From the NCBI GenBank assembly GCA_002309015.1, contig DBWM01000068.1, positions 108,279-134,439 of the forward strand: a DNA stretch of 26,161 nucleotides, given 5' to 3'. Positions 1-6,756 of the stretch are shown piece by piece. Every line of letters starts with the position of its first letter. Position 1 is the first letter of the stretch. The notes beneath the pieces are model-generated. The model did not search any database and was not told the DNA's origin. It saw nothing but the letters and a program-made list of their open reading frames with translations. The stretch is from Myxococcales bacterium UBA1238 (GTDB lineage: Bacteria > Myxococcota_A > Bradymonadia > UBA7976 > UBA1532). Made by a program: the position numbers and the translations under genes.

Positions 1-120
1 AAATCCACCCTGGACGCTCCAGCCTCGCTTTGGCTGCCGGACAAATCCACCCTGGACGCTCCAGCCTCACTTTGGCCCCCTGCAAATCCACCCTGGACGC
101 TCCAGACCTGCTTTTGCAGG
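1..120. repeat. Short tandem array of a 41-42-bp non-coding repeat (array A, cut by window start)
   Basis: Three direct units begin near 1, 43 and 84, each opening with AAATCCACCCTGGACGCTCC. The third unit degenerates after about 37 bases. The same family, in the same orientation, forms a longer array at about 3782-4215, and 31 bases are identical between 50-80 and 4102-4132. The array probably continues left of the window. Units are near identical with no unique spacers, so this is a minisatellite and not a CRISPR. From 121 to the zinc-ribbon gene at 307 I see no further gene. Confidence 0.85.
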
Positions 121-306
121 GGTGCATCGTCACAAAACAAACCTTCTGCCTCAGAAACGCCCCCCAGATTGCGGGAGCGCTTTGCAAACCGTGGCGCCGT
201 TTTTTGGTGGGGGCTTCGGGTGGCTTTCTTTTTGGGCGGTCCTTCCTTTAAAAAAGCTTTGATAGCCGAACGCCTGACCGAAGCCTTCACGAAGGAGTCC
301 AACACC

Positions 307-1149
307 ATGCAATGCCCAGAATGCGGACATGAACTCGACCTGCAATACGAACATTGCGCGCAATGCGGCGCCCCCATCGAGCTTCAGAGCGAAGGTCGCA
401 AAATCTGCCCCTGCTGCCAGAAGCTCTACCCGCCAGACGAAGATTTTTGTCACGAATGCGCGCTCAGCCTCTTCGATCTCGACGCCTTCCGCCATCAGAA
501 GATCGCCAACGCCCCCTACCAGTCGACGCCGGTCACCAAAAACATCTCGCTCTGCCCCGACGGCACCTATCGCTGGGTCTACGAGCTCAACCTGTTTACG
601 AACTGGACCGTCCTCTTTACGGTCTGCAAGATCTTTCTCGGCATCATCGCTGTGGGCTTCGGCATCATCGGCGGCATCGATGTTTTGCAAAACGGCTACT
701 CGCTCGACGGGATCCTCGGCTGGCTCCAGACGGCGGCGATCGCCTGCGGCCTCATGATCGGCTTAAGCGTCCTCGGGTATTTCGTCTACGCGATCATGCA
801 GGGCGGCAAATATTGCGTCCTCTTCGAGATGGACAACTACCAGGTTTGGCATATCCAGATGCCCGCCCAGCAAAAGAAGGCGCAGATTTTAGGTTCGATC
901 ACCGCTTTGGCCGGTTTTGCGTCGGGCTGCCTCACCACCGCAGGCATAGGGCTCCTCGCTGCGAGCAAGACGAGCCAGGACTCCGTCTTCGAAAGCGTCA
1001 CCACCGCGACCGTCATCCGCCGAAGAAACGTCATCAAGCTCGATTACGCGCTCTCGCACAACCAAATCTATGCCGAGGACGCCGATTTCGACTTCGTGTG
1101 GCACCACATCCGATCCCATCTCGGGCGCAACTGCTGCATCAAAGAATGA
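307..1149 (+). CDS. Double zinc-ribbon integral membrane protein, function unknown
   Basis: This is a 280-residue protein. I chose the ATG at 307 over the longer in-frame start at 169 because AAGGAG lies about 10 bases upstream and the zinc ribbon starts right after the Met. Two CxxC-x10-CxxC ribbons are visible: C3/C6/C17/C20 and C34/C37/C48/C51. They are followed by a conserved-looking YRWVYELNLFTNWT segment and then hydrophobic helices near residues 98-125, 138-162 and 196-220. Zinc-ribbon membrane proteins with a YRWVYE-type motif occur in several bacterial groups, including Firmicutes, without a known role. The layout suggests a cytosolic metal-binding head on a three-helix membrane domain. 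The gene lies 107 bp upstream of the MYXO-CTERM lipoprotein gene on the same strand. A shared transcript is possible but not shown. Confidence 0.85.
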   Translation: MQCPECGHELDLQYEHCAQCGAPIELQSEGRKICPCCQKLYPPDEDFCHECALSLFDLDAFRHQKIANAPYQSTPVTKNISLCPDGTYRWVYELNLFTNWTVLFTVCKIFLGIIAVGFGIIGGIDVLQNGYSLDGILGWLQTAAIACGLMIGLSVLGYFVYAIMQGGKYCVLFEMDNYQVWHIQMPAQQKKAQILGSITALAGFASGCLTTAGIGLLAASKTSQDSVFESVTTATVIRRRNVIKLDYALSHNQIYAEDADFDFVWHHIRSHLGRNCCIKE

Positions 1150-1256
1150 AGGCGCGCATCCCGCATCCCGCCGAACCCTATACAAACACACAAAAAACGG
1201 TTACACAACGCGCGACTTTTTTGGGGAACGACTCCCTTTTTGTGAAGGAATTGACG

Positions 1257-3749
1257 ATGTCTCACCGATCTTACGCCCTGCTCGCCCTCGCGGCAGCGAC
1301 CGCAGGCCTGATCTCCTGCGAAGAAGAAGAACTTCAAAACGCCAGCCTCCAGACGGTCCGCCAGGCCGAAGAAGGCAGCTGCAATTACGACGGCACCTGC
1401 GACGAAGGCGAAACCGCCGAAAGCTGCGCCTTCGATTGTGGCCCGGCGCCCACCAACACCGATTGCGGGCACGCGATAGACATTTCGGCGGGCGGGTCCT
1501 TCCTGAGCCATAACTTCAACAAGAACGATCCCGAATCACCCTTTAGCCTGTATTACACATTCACGCTCGCTGAACCCAAGCTTGTGACCTTAAATACCCT
1601 GGGCGATCGGCCGGAACCCGCAATCCGCGATCCTTACGAGCCACGCTTTAGACTTTATCGTAACGGCGATTGCAGCAATTATGATTATGTGTCCAGCGCA
1701 ACGATCTTCAGAGGCCAGGAAATCCAAAAGCATCTCGGTGCGGGCCAGTATGCTGTAGAGGTCTATCCCTATGATGGCCTGACTGGCTATTTTTATCTGA
1801 ACGCCAGTTTTGAAGATTACACGCCTGCCTGCGGCGATGGGGTCTGCTTCGACGAGAGTGTGAATCCCAGCGATCAAAACTTCTGCGCTCTGGACTGCTG
1901 GACCCAATGCGGCAACGACAGCTGCGAAGAGGCCGAAACGCTCACCGCCGACGGCTCACATTTTGTTTGCCCGAAAGACTGCTGGGAAAAGGGCGATGGC
2001 GTCTGCATGGGCCCCAACGAAAACGCGTTCAACTCTTATGCGGACTGCAACGGATCCTGCGGCGATTTGATTTGCAGCGAAGGCGAGACCTGCCCCGCAG
2101 ATTGCGACGCACCCTCAAACGACGACTGCAACACTCCGACCACGCTTACGATTGGAGAGACCGTCTACGGCGGTATGACGGCGGCCACTTCGAGCGGCAT
2201 CTTCCGCGTCACCTTTCTTACCGACGTTTGGTACAAATTCACGATCGAAGAGCCTGGCCTGTACGCGCTCGATGTTCAACCGATCGCCTTCGACTGGAAC
2301 CCCAGTGCTTACATTTACGAAGCCGACGCTCAGATTTGCAGCAAAATCAACCAATACCCATGGGGACAAAACCATGTGGTCAGAGAATTGGAGGCGGGCG
2401 ATTACGATGTGGCCGTCATGGGCAGGAGCCCCATCATAACAGGAGCATTCTCACTCAAACTTGCCCCTTACAGCTATACCCCTCCCAGCATCACCGAAGC
2501 GCGGGTGGTCATGGACGATCAGGATCGTTTAGGCATCAAAGTAAAGGGAACAGATGCCGGGCAAGACATCTATACCTACGATTTCTACGGTTACAGTTAT
2601 ACCGATTTAGACGGCGATTCGAATGGTACCACTGACCGCCTTACATGGGATGACATCATCTACGATGGAGAAAACTTCGTCGCAACGAGCGTGCAACCTT
2701 TCTATAGAGACTTCGATCCCACAAAACCGATCACAATCGACATTCACATAAGTGACCGTGATGGACAGTCTGCAACGCTCGAAGACGTCGTGGTGACCGC
2801 CCCCGAACAGGCCGCAGACGGTGAACCCTGCGAGCCCTTCTTCGTGGTCTGCGGCGCCCATTCCCGCTGCGACGAAACCGAAAACATCTGCATCTCGAAC
2901 TGCCCTGCCATCGCAAACTGCTTCCCCGGCTACCTCACCTGCGAAGAGGGCGCCGACGGCACGTTCCAAAACTCCACCTGCTCTGAATGCATCCCGGGCT
3001 ACTACGGCGCGACCTGCTCCGAAATCTGCCCCGCGATCACCCATTGCTGGGGAGAAATCGCCTGCACCAATGCCGAAGACGCCATTTGCAGCAACTGCGA
3101 AGACGGGTACAGCGGCAACCAATGCGACGCCTGCGCCGAGGGCTACTACAGGAAGACTGTGGACGAATCCTGGAGCTGCGTGACCGACTGCGGTGAAGGC
3201 TATACCGCCGACGACGCCACCAAGACCTGCGTGAAAGAGACCACCGACGGCGGGAGCGAAGACGGCGGGAGTGAGGACGCGACCACCGATGGTGGCAACG
3301 AAGATGGCTCCACCACCGACGGCGGGAGTGAAGACGGCGGGAGTGAAGACGGCGGCGCTGAAGACGGCGGAACCACCGACGGCGGCACATCCGACGGCGG
3401 CGCTGAAGATGGCGGAACTTCCGATGGCGGAACCACCGACGGCGGCGCTGAAGATGGCGGAACTTCCGATGGCGGCACATCCGACGCAGGGAGTGAAGAC
3501 GGCGGGAGTGAAGATGGCGGAACCTCCGACTCCGGGAGTGAAGACGCAACCTCCGACTCAGGCAGCACCGATTCCGGCAACACCGACTCCGGCAACACCG
3601 ACACCCAAGATGACGCCGATGTCGATGGCGGATCCGACGATGACGACGGTGGCGACAGCGGATGCAGCCATCTCCCCGGATCCCGCTCCAGCGGCTGGCT
3701 CGCCCTCGCAGCGCTCCCCCTCCTCGCGATTCGCCGCAGGCGCAAGTGA
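1257..3749 (+). CDS. Cys-rich surface lipoprotein with PPC-like and EGF-like modules and a MYXO-CTERM tail
   Basis: This is an 830-residue secreted protein. The ATG at 1257 has AAGGA 7 bases upstream, and the open frame running 5' of it is a shadow. Residues 1-21 form a lipoprotein signal with an LISC lipobox, so Cys21 would be acylated. Cys-rich units of the CGDGxC...GET...DC type lie at about 42-61, 192-214, 218-242, 246-264 and 268-283. Beta-sandwich regions resembling pre-peptidase C-terminal (PPC) domains lie at about 70-185 and 290-405. An Ig-like stretch (about 410-515) and EGF-like Cys clusters (about 520-655) follow. Residues about 662-800 are an Asp/Gly/Ser/Glu/Thr linker. The end matches MYXO-CTERM: Gly802-Cys803, a hydrophobic helix (about 813-825) and Arg4-Lys. 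Myxosortase-family proteases are thought to cut this signal at the Cys. The ligand or substrate is unknown. Confidence 0.9.
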   Translation: MSHRSYALLALAAATAGLISCEEEELQNASLQTVRQAEEGSCNYDGTCDEGETAESCAFDCGPAPTNTDCGHAIDISAGGSFLSHNFNKNDPESPFSLYYTFTLAEPKLVTLNTLGDRPEPAIRDPYEPRFRLYRNGDCSNYDYVSSATIFRGQEIQKHLGAGQYAVEVYPYDGLTGYFYLNASFEDYTPACGDGVCFDESVNPSDQNFCALDCWTQCGNDSCEEAETLTADGSHFVCPKDCWEKGDGVCMGPNENAFNSYADCNGSCGDLICSEGETCPADCDAPSNDDCNTPTTLTIGETVYGGMTAATSSGIFRVTFLTDVWYKFTIEEPGLYALDVQPIAFDWNPSAYIYEADAQICSKINQYPWGQNHVVRELEAGDYDVAVMGRSPIITGAFSLKLAPYSYTPPSITEARVVMDDQDRLGIKVKGTDAGQDIYTYDFYGYSYTDLDGDSNGTTDRLTWDDIIYDGENFVATSVQPFYRDFDPTKPITIDIHISDRDGQSATLEDVVVTAPEQAADGEPCEPFFVVCGAHSRCDETENICISNCPAIANCFPGYLTCEEGADGTFQNSTCSECIPGYYGATCSEICPAITHCWGEIACTNAEDAICSNCEDGYSGNQCDACAEGYYRKTVDESWSCVTDCGEGYTADDATKTCVKETTDGGSEDGGSEDATTDGGNEDGSTTDGGSEDGGSEDGGAEDGGTTDGGTSDGGAEDGGTSDGGTTDGGAEDGGTSDGGTSDAGSEDGGSEDGGTSDSGSEDATSDSGSTDSGNTDSGNTDTQDDADVDGGSDDDDGGDSGCSHLPGSRSSGWLALAALPLLAIRRRRK
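3241..3612 (+). repeat. In-frame coding repeat for the acidic Gly-rich stalk
   Basis: Short in-frame units built from GAY-GGC-GGN codons (Asp-Gly-Gly followed by Ser-Glu, Thr-Ser, Thr-Thr or Ala-Glu) recur about 25 times, then shift to Asp-Ser-Gly units. They encode the linker between the EGF-like region and the C-terminal sorting signal. Because the codons are so uniform, the opposite strand stays open for hundreds of codons and produces false antisense frames. The stretch is a likely site of length variation by slippage. Confidence 0.85.
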
Positions 3750-3755
3750 GCTTTA

Positions 3756-3773
3756 TAAGCCACAAAAGGCTTA
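3756..3773. terminator. Weak hairpin after the lipoprotein gene
   Basis: TAAGCC (3756-3761) pairs with GGCTTA (3768-3773) across a 6-base ACAAAA loop, starting 6 bases after the stop codon. A-tracts flank it and no T-run follows on the plus strand, so it is a poor intrinsic terminator. Confidence 0.25.
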
Positions 3774-3781
3774 AAATGCCC

Positions 3782-4215
3782 TGAGGCCCCCTCCAAAACC
3801 GACCCCGGAACCTCCAGGCCTCCTTCGGGACCCCTCCAAAACCGACCCCGGAACCTCCAGCCTGCCTTCGGGACCCCTCCAAAACCGACCCCAGAACCTC
3901 CAGCCTGCTTTCGGGACCCCTGCAAAACCGACCCCGGAACCTCCAGGGCTCCTTCGGGACCCCTGCAAAACCGACCCCAGAACCTCCAGCCTGCTTTCGT
4001 GACCCCTGCAAAACCGACCCCGGAAGCTCCAGCCTCACTTTGGCTGCCGGACAAACCGACCCCGGACGCTCCGAACCTGCTTTGGCCCCCGGGCAAACCT
4101 GCCCTGGACGCTCCAGCCTCACTTTGGCCCCCGGACAAATCCACCCAGGACGCTCCGGACCTGTTTTGGCTGCCGGACAAACCTGCCCTGGAACCTCCGG
4201 ACCTGCTTTGACCGG
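3782..4215. repeat. Ten-unit 43/42-bp non-coding tandem repeat (array B)
   Basis: Direct units start near 3795, 3838, 3881, 3924, 3967 and 4010 at exactly 43-base spacing, then near 4052, 4094, 4136 and 4178 at 42-base spacing. The first group opens AAAACCGACCCCGGAACCTC. The later group drifts to a GGACGCTCC...CTTTGGC form, which is also the form of array A at the window start. A 43-base period shifts frame every unit, so coding is unlikely even though frames stay open by composition. The array fills nearly all of the 510-bp gap between the lipoprotein gene and the convergent outer-membrane protein gene. I see no strong dyad inside the unit, and its function is unknown. Confidence 0.9.
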
Positions 4216-4259
4216 GGGGAACGCAACAAATCAGATGTTTGGAATCAAAAGAGGCGGGA

Positions 4260-4958
4260 TCAGAACTTGTAGCCGGCGTGCAGGAAGAGGGCGGCGTTCA
4301 TGGCGTCGTTGGCGTCGTCGGTCTCTTTTTCGTGAGTTTTCTTTCGCTCTTCCTTTTCGCGCTCCTCGTCTTCCATTTCGCCCATTTCGGCGAGGAGGCC
4401 GAGCTGACCCTCTACGCCCAAAAAGAGGTTCGGGGTGACGAAGAAATCGAGATCGACCCGGAAGCCTCCGCCCGCGAGCCCGGAGTCCAGATGGGAATCG
4501 CCCGTCAAAAACTCAAATCCGAAACCACAAGAGACCTGAAGGCGCCCGTTCGTGCCCCCCATCAGCCAGAAGCCGAGCATGTTGTGATCGCCGAAGCTCC
4601 CGAAGTCATCCTTACGAAACTCTGCAACCAGGCTGTAATGGAAGGTGGGCGTATCGGGATCGGTGACGCCGAACAGCCAGGAAATCCCGAGCAGCTTGAA
4701 CCAGTCGAGAAACCAGGGCGCGTTTAAACGGTAGCCCGCCTCGAGCTTCAGGTTGGTGTTGCCGAAGGATCCGTCGTCGCTGCGCGTGATCCAGCCCGGC
4801 CCGAGCTGAAGCACCGGCCCCGATTTTGCGTAGGCCGGCTTCTCGCGCGCCGAAACCTGCGAACCTTCGCCCGGGGCCTCTTCGCCCTCTTGCGCCAAAA
4901 CCTCAAAAGGCACCAGCGAAAACGCAGAAAGCGCCCAAACAGCGGTCAATGACCTCAT
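4260..4958 (-). CDS. Putative outer-membrane beta-barrel protein
   Basis: This is a 232-residue protein. The ATG at 4958 has GGAGG 5 bases upstream and begins a clean signal peptide (MRSLTAVWAL..., with cleavage likely after VLA at about 20-22). A TTG 21 bases further upstream is less likely. After an acidic spacer, the mature part shows alternating aromatic and small residues typical of beta strands (LKLEAGYRL, FHYSLVAEF, NMLGFWLMGG, LFLGVEGQLG). The chain ends AGYKF, and a C-terminal Phe after an amphipathic strand is the classical BAM recognition signature. A very charged Glu/Lys stretch at about 192-214 would be a loop before the last strand. I cannot assign a family or cargo. The gene is convergent with the lipoprotein gene across array B. 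Confidence 0.75.
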   Translation of the reverse strand: MRSLTAVWALSAFSLVPFEVLAQEGEEAPGEGSQVSAREKPAYAKSGPVLQLGPGWITRSDDGSFGNTNLKLEAGYRLNAPWFLDWFKLLGISWLFGVTDPDTPTFHYSLVAEFRKDDFGSFGDHNMLGFWLMGGTNGRLQVSCGFGFEFLTGDSHLDSGLAGGGFRVDLDFFVTPNLFLGVEGQLGLLAEMGEMEDEEREKEERKKTHEKETDDANDAMNAALFLHAGYKF

Positions 4959-5065
4959 GAAAACCTCCATTTCCTGCAAAAAGGCCGATGATACAAATCA
5001 GGCGGCTTCAAAGAAAGGCGTCGTTCTGTGCGGATGATGCTGATGCCGCGAGCCGGGGTGCGAGA

Positions 5066-5338
5066 TTACGGTTTGGGAGCCTGATTTTGCTGCGCGAGAC
5101 GCTCTGCGTAGTAGGCCCGCTGATCCGGGGGGATCTCGAGGAAATCCATCGCGTCCTCTGCCGTGTAGGATTTCTTCATCAGTTTCGAAAGCAGGAAGAG
5201 CCGCTCTTCGGCCCGACCTTCGGCTTTCCCTTCGGCCAGACCTTCAGCCCGACCTTCAGCCAGGCATTCGGCCCGCATTTCCTCGCGCGCTTCGCGATCG
5301 AGAATGTCCTGGTTATAGAGATGATCCCAGATGTTCAT
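5066..5338 (-). CDS. Stand-alone C-terminal tail of an Rpn-family nuclease (short Rpn-like protein)
   Basis: This is a 90-residue protein. The ATG at 5338 is preferred over a TTG 24 bases upstream because AAAGG lies about 8-9 bases before it. The sequence matches the end of Rpn (recombination-promoting nuclease, PD-(D/E)XK) proteins: YNQDILDREAREE, then a helical run of Ala-Glu-Gly-x tetrads (about 25-42), then LFLLSKLMKKSYTAEDAMDFLEIP. The nuclease core that normally precedes this is missing, and the same frame carries a TGA (TGA-AAA-GCT-TAC) 12 bases before the TTG. It may be a remnant of a decayed rpn gene. Alternatively it may be a functional short form like the small Rpn C-terminal proteins reported to be made from internal starts and to restrain full-length Rpn. 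The intact start and SD favour expression. Confidence 0.6.
   Translation of the reverse strand: MNIWDHLYNQDILDREAREEMRAECLAEGRAEGLAEGKAEGRAEERLFLLSKLMKKSYTAEDAMDFLEIPPDQRAYYAERLAQQNQAPKP
5207..5278 (-). repeat. Six 12-bp coding repeats (Ala-Glu-Gly-x)
   Basis: Six direct 12-base units, each starting TTCGGC or TTCAGC on the plus strand, run without gaps from 5207 to 5278. On the minus strand they encode the Ala-Glu-Gly-x helical tetrads of the Rpn-tail protein, a segment that is also length-variable in the family. Confidence 0.85.
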
Positions 5339-5446
5339 GAGTTCTACCTTTCGTTTTTGCAAGTAAGCTTTTCAGGGCGGCCCAGAAGAGAAAGCGCTCT
5401 CCTGGGCTGGCAGACTTGAACGGATGGTGGTTTTAAGGAGGCGGGA

Positions 5447-6070
5447 TCACTCTTCGATGTCGGTGCGGCGGCCGAGGCTCCATTCTTCGGTGCGCACCAG
5501 ATCGCCCATGTCGTCGTAGAACTTCCAGGTGCCGTGCTTTTGGTCGTCGCTCCAGTTGCCCTCTTCGATCTTTTCGCCATTGCCGGACCAGCGGCAGCAG
5601 GGGCCGTTTAAGAGGCCGTGGCTGTAGGTCTGGAGGACGGCGGGCTGGCGATTCGGGTGATACGAGATGTCGGTGCCGTCTTTTAAGCCGTCTTTGTAGT
5701 TGACCTCGCGCTCGATCTTTTTGTCGGGGCGCCACCAAATCCATTGCCCTTCGCGCTTGCCGTAATGGTAGACGCCTTCGCAGGCGGGACGGCCGTTGGG
5801 ATGAAATTCCTTCCATACGCCGTGCCAGCGGCCGCGCCTGAAGTTGCCCGAATAGCGCAGTCGACCAGAAGGCCACCAGGTTTCCCAGAGGCCATCCTGC
5901 AGATCGTTGTCGTAGCAGCCTTCCTGATATTTGACGCCGTCCTGCCAGCGCGTGTAGGGGCCGTTTTTGACGTTGTTTTCGTCGACCACGTAAAGTTCAT
6001 CGCCCTCGCGACCGCGCATGGCAAAGCCCTCGGGCAAGGCGTAACTCAAATACCACAGTGTTAAGCTCAC
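5447..6070 (-). CDS. MORN-like (YwqK-type) repeat protein
   Basis: This is a 207-residue protein. I chose the GTG at 6070 because GGGAGG sits 5 bases upstream; a TTG at 6088 has nothing comparable. From about residue 36 there are six to seven repeats of about 22-24 residues of the form G-x-W/Y-x-x-(W/Y)-x-x-(D/N)-G-x-x-x-x-E-(G/V)-x-(Y/F), for example DGLWETWWPSGR and HGVWKEFHPNGR. This is the MORN_2 pattern of proteins annotated as YwqK-family antitoxins. There is no signal peptide. In databases such proteins are called antitoxins by association, but no partner toxin is evident here. The nearest same-strand gene is the Rpn-tail protein 108 bp downstream. The role could equally be general protein binding. 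Confidence 0.75.
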   Translation of the reverse strand: MSLTLWYLSYALPEGFAMRGREGDELYVVDENNVKNGPYTRWQDGVKYQEGCYDNDLQDGLWETWWPSGRLRYSGNFRRGRWHGVWKEFHPNGRPACEGVYHYGKREGQWIWWRPDKKIEREVNYKDGLKDGTDISYHPNRQPAVLQTYSHGLLNGPCCRWSGNGEKIEEGNWSDDQKHGTWKFYDDMGDLVRTEEWSLGRRTDIEE

Positions 6071-6176
6071 GGAGGCCTCCCAAACCAAAGCTCATATTCC
6101 GCTGCGCCATCATACGCGCGAAACGCGCCTTAAACAAAACCAAATACTGCGGCAGCAGAGCGAAACATCGTCCCGG

Positions 6177-6205
6177 TTGAAATCCGGATGCGCAATCCCT
6201 AGAGT
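6177..6205 (+). promoter_or_regulatory. Candidate sigma70 promoter for lspA
   Basis: TTGAAA (6177-6182), a 17-base spacer and TAGAGT (6200-6205) lie 29 bases before the lspA ATG, predicting a short 5' leader that contains the AAGGAA ribosome-binding site. Matches are 5 of 6 at -35 and 4 of 6 at -10. It sits in the divergent gap between the MORN-like gene and lspA. Confidence 0.4.
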
Positions 6206-6234
6206 GTGCCGTTTTTTGGGATAAGGAACCTCTC

Positions 6235-6756
6235 ATGCGATATGTGCTGCTGGCCATCGGCTCAATCCTCACCATCGCCCTCGATCAGCTTTCCAAGCAT
6301 TGGGCGCTCAAGTCTCTGCTCATCGGCGATCTGCCCCCCGACGGTCTCATGCGCACCAAAGAGATTTCGGTCTTCGACAGCTGGTTCCACATGAAGCTCG
6401 CCGGCAACAAAGGCGCCGCCTGGGGATTGTTCCGCAACCTGCCCGAAGACTGGCGCGTGCCCTTTTTTGTGCTGATCAGCGTCGTCGCCATCGGCGTCAT
6501 CCTCTATTTATACCGGCGCACCGCGGGCAAAAAACTCGAGAGCCTGTCGCTCATCCTCATTCTGGGCGGCGCTTTGGGCAACCTCATCGACCGCATCCGC
6601 TTCGGATTCGTGATCGACTTCATCGACTGGTTCTACAAAGGCTCCCACTGGCCCACCTTTAACGTCGCCGACATCTGGATCACCGTGGGCGTAGGGCTGC
6701 TGCTCGTCGATCTTTTGTTCCGACGCAAACCACAGAAGCAAGAGATCACCGACTGA
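6235..6756 (+). CDS. lspA: Lipoprotein signal peptidase (signal peptidase II)
   Basis: This is a 173-residue inner-membrane aspartyl protease that cuts the signal peptide off diacylglyceryl-modified prolipoproteins just before the lipidated Cys. All hallmark motifs are present: DQLSK (17-21), NKGAAWG (58-64), GNLIDR (115-120) and the catalytic aspartates in VIDFI (Asp128) and FNVAD (Asp146). Four hydrophobic helices fit the family, as does the length. The ATG at 6235 has AAGGAA 6 bases upstream. The stop overlaps the next start by one base (TGATG), so translation is probably coupled to the two Lgt-like genes that supply its substrates. The second Ala-Trp-Gly in place of the usual Ala-Phe-Gly is a mild variation. 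Confidence 0.97.
   Translation: MRYVLLAIGSILTIALDQLSKHWALKSLLIGDLPPDGLMRTKEISVFDSWFHMKLAGNKGAAWGLFRNLPEDWRVPFFVLISVVAIGVILYLYRRTAGKKLESLSLILILGGALGNLIDRIRFGFVIDFIDWFYKGSHWPTFNVADIWITVGVGLLLVDLLFRRKPQKQEITD

Noticed and set aside
892..900. GGTTCGATC, a tRNA T-arm-like string
   Set aside because: It lies in the coding sequence of the zinc-ribbon protein and no acceptor or anticodon stems surround it.
354..1256. Open plus-strand frame extending 301 codons upstream of the lipoprotein start
   Set aside because: It lies out of phase over the zinc-ribbon gene, is Arg-rich nonsense, and the lipobox signal peptide with a good SD begins at 1257.
3037..4180. Long minus-strand open frames (326-361 codons) opposite the acidic linker and array B
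   Set aside because: They are the reverse complement of Gly/Asp/Ser repeat codons plus the non-coding minisatellite, giving Arg/His- or Ser/Pro-rich products with no SD and no family resemblance.
3782..4215. CRISPR array
   Set aside because: Intervals between units are not unique spacers; the whole 42-43-base unit repeats with only point changes.
4040..4438. Plus-strand repeat protein over array B (14-residue repeats)
   Set aside because: Only the 42-base units stay in phase, the 43-base ones break it, and the frame continues antisense into the outer-membrane protein gene.
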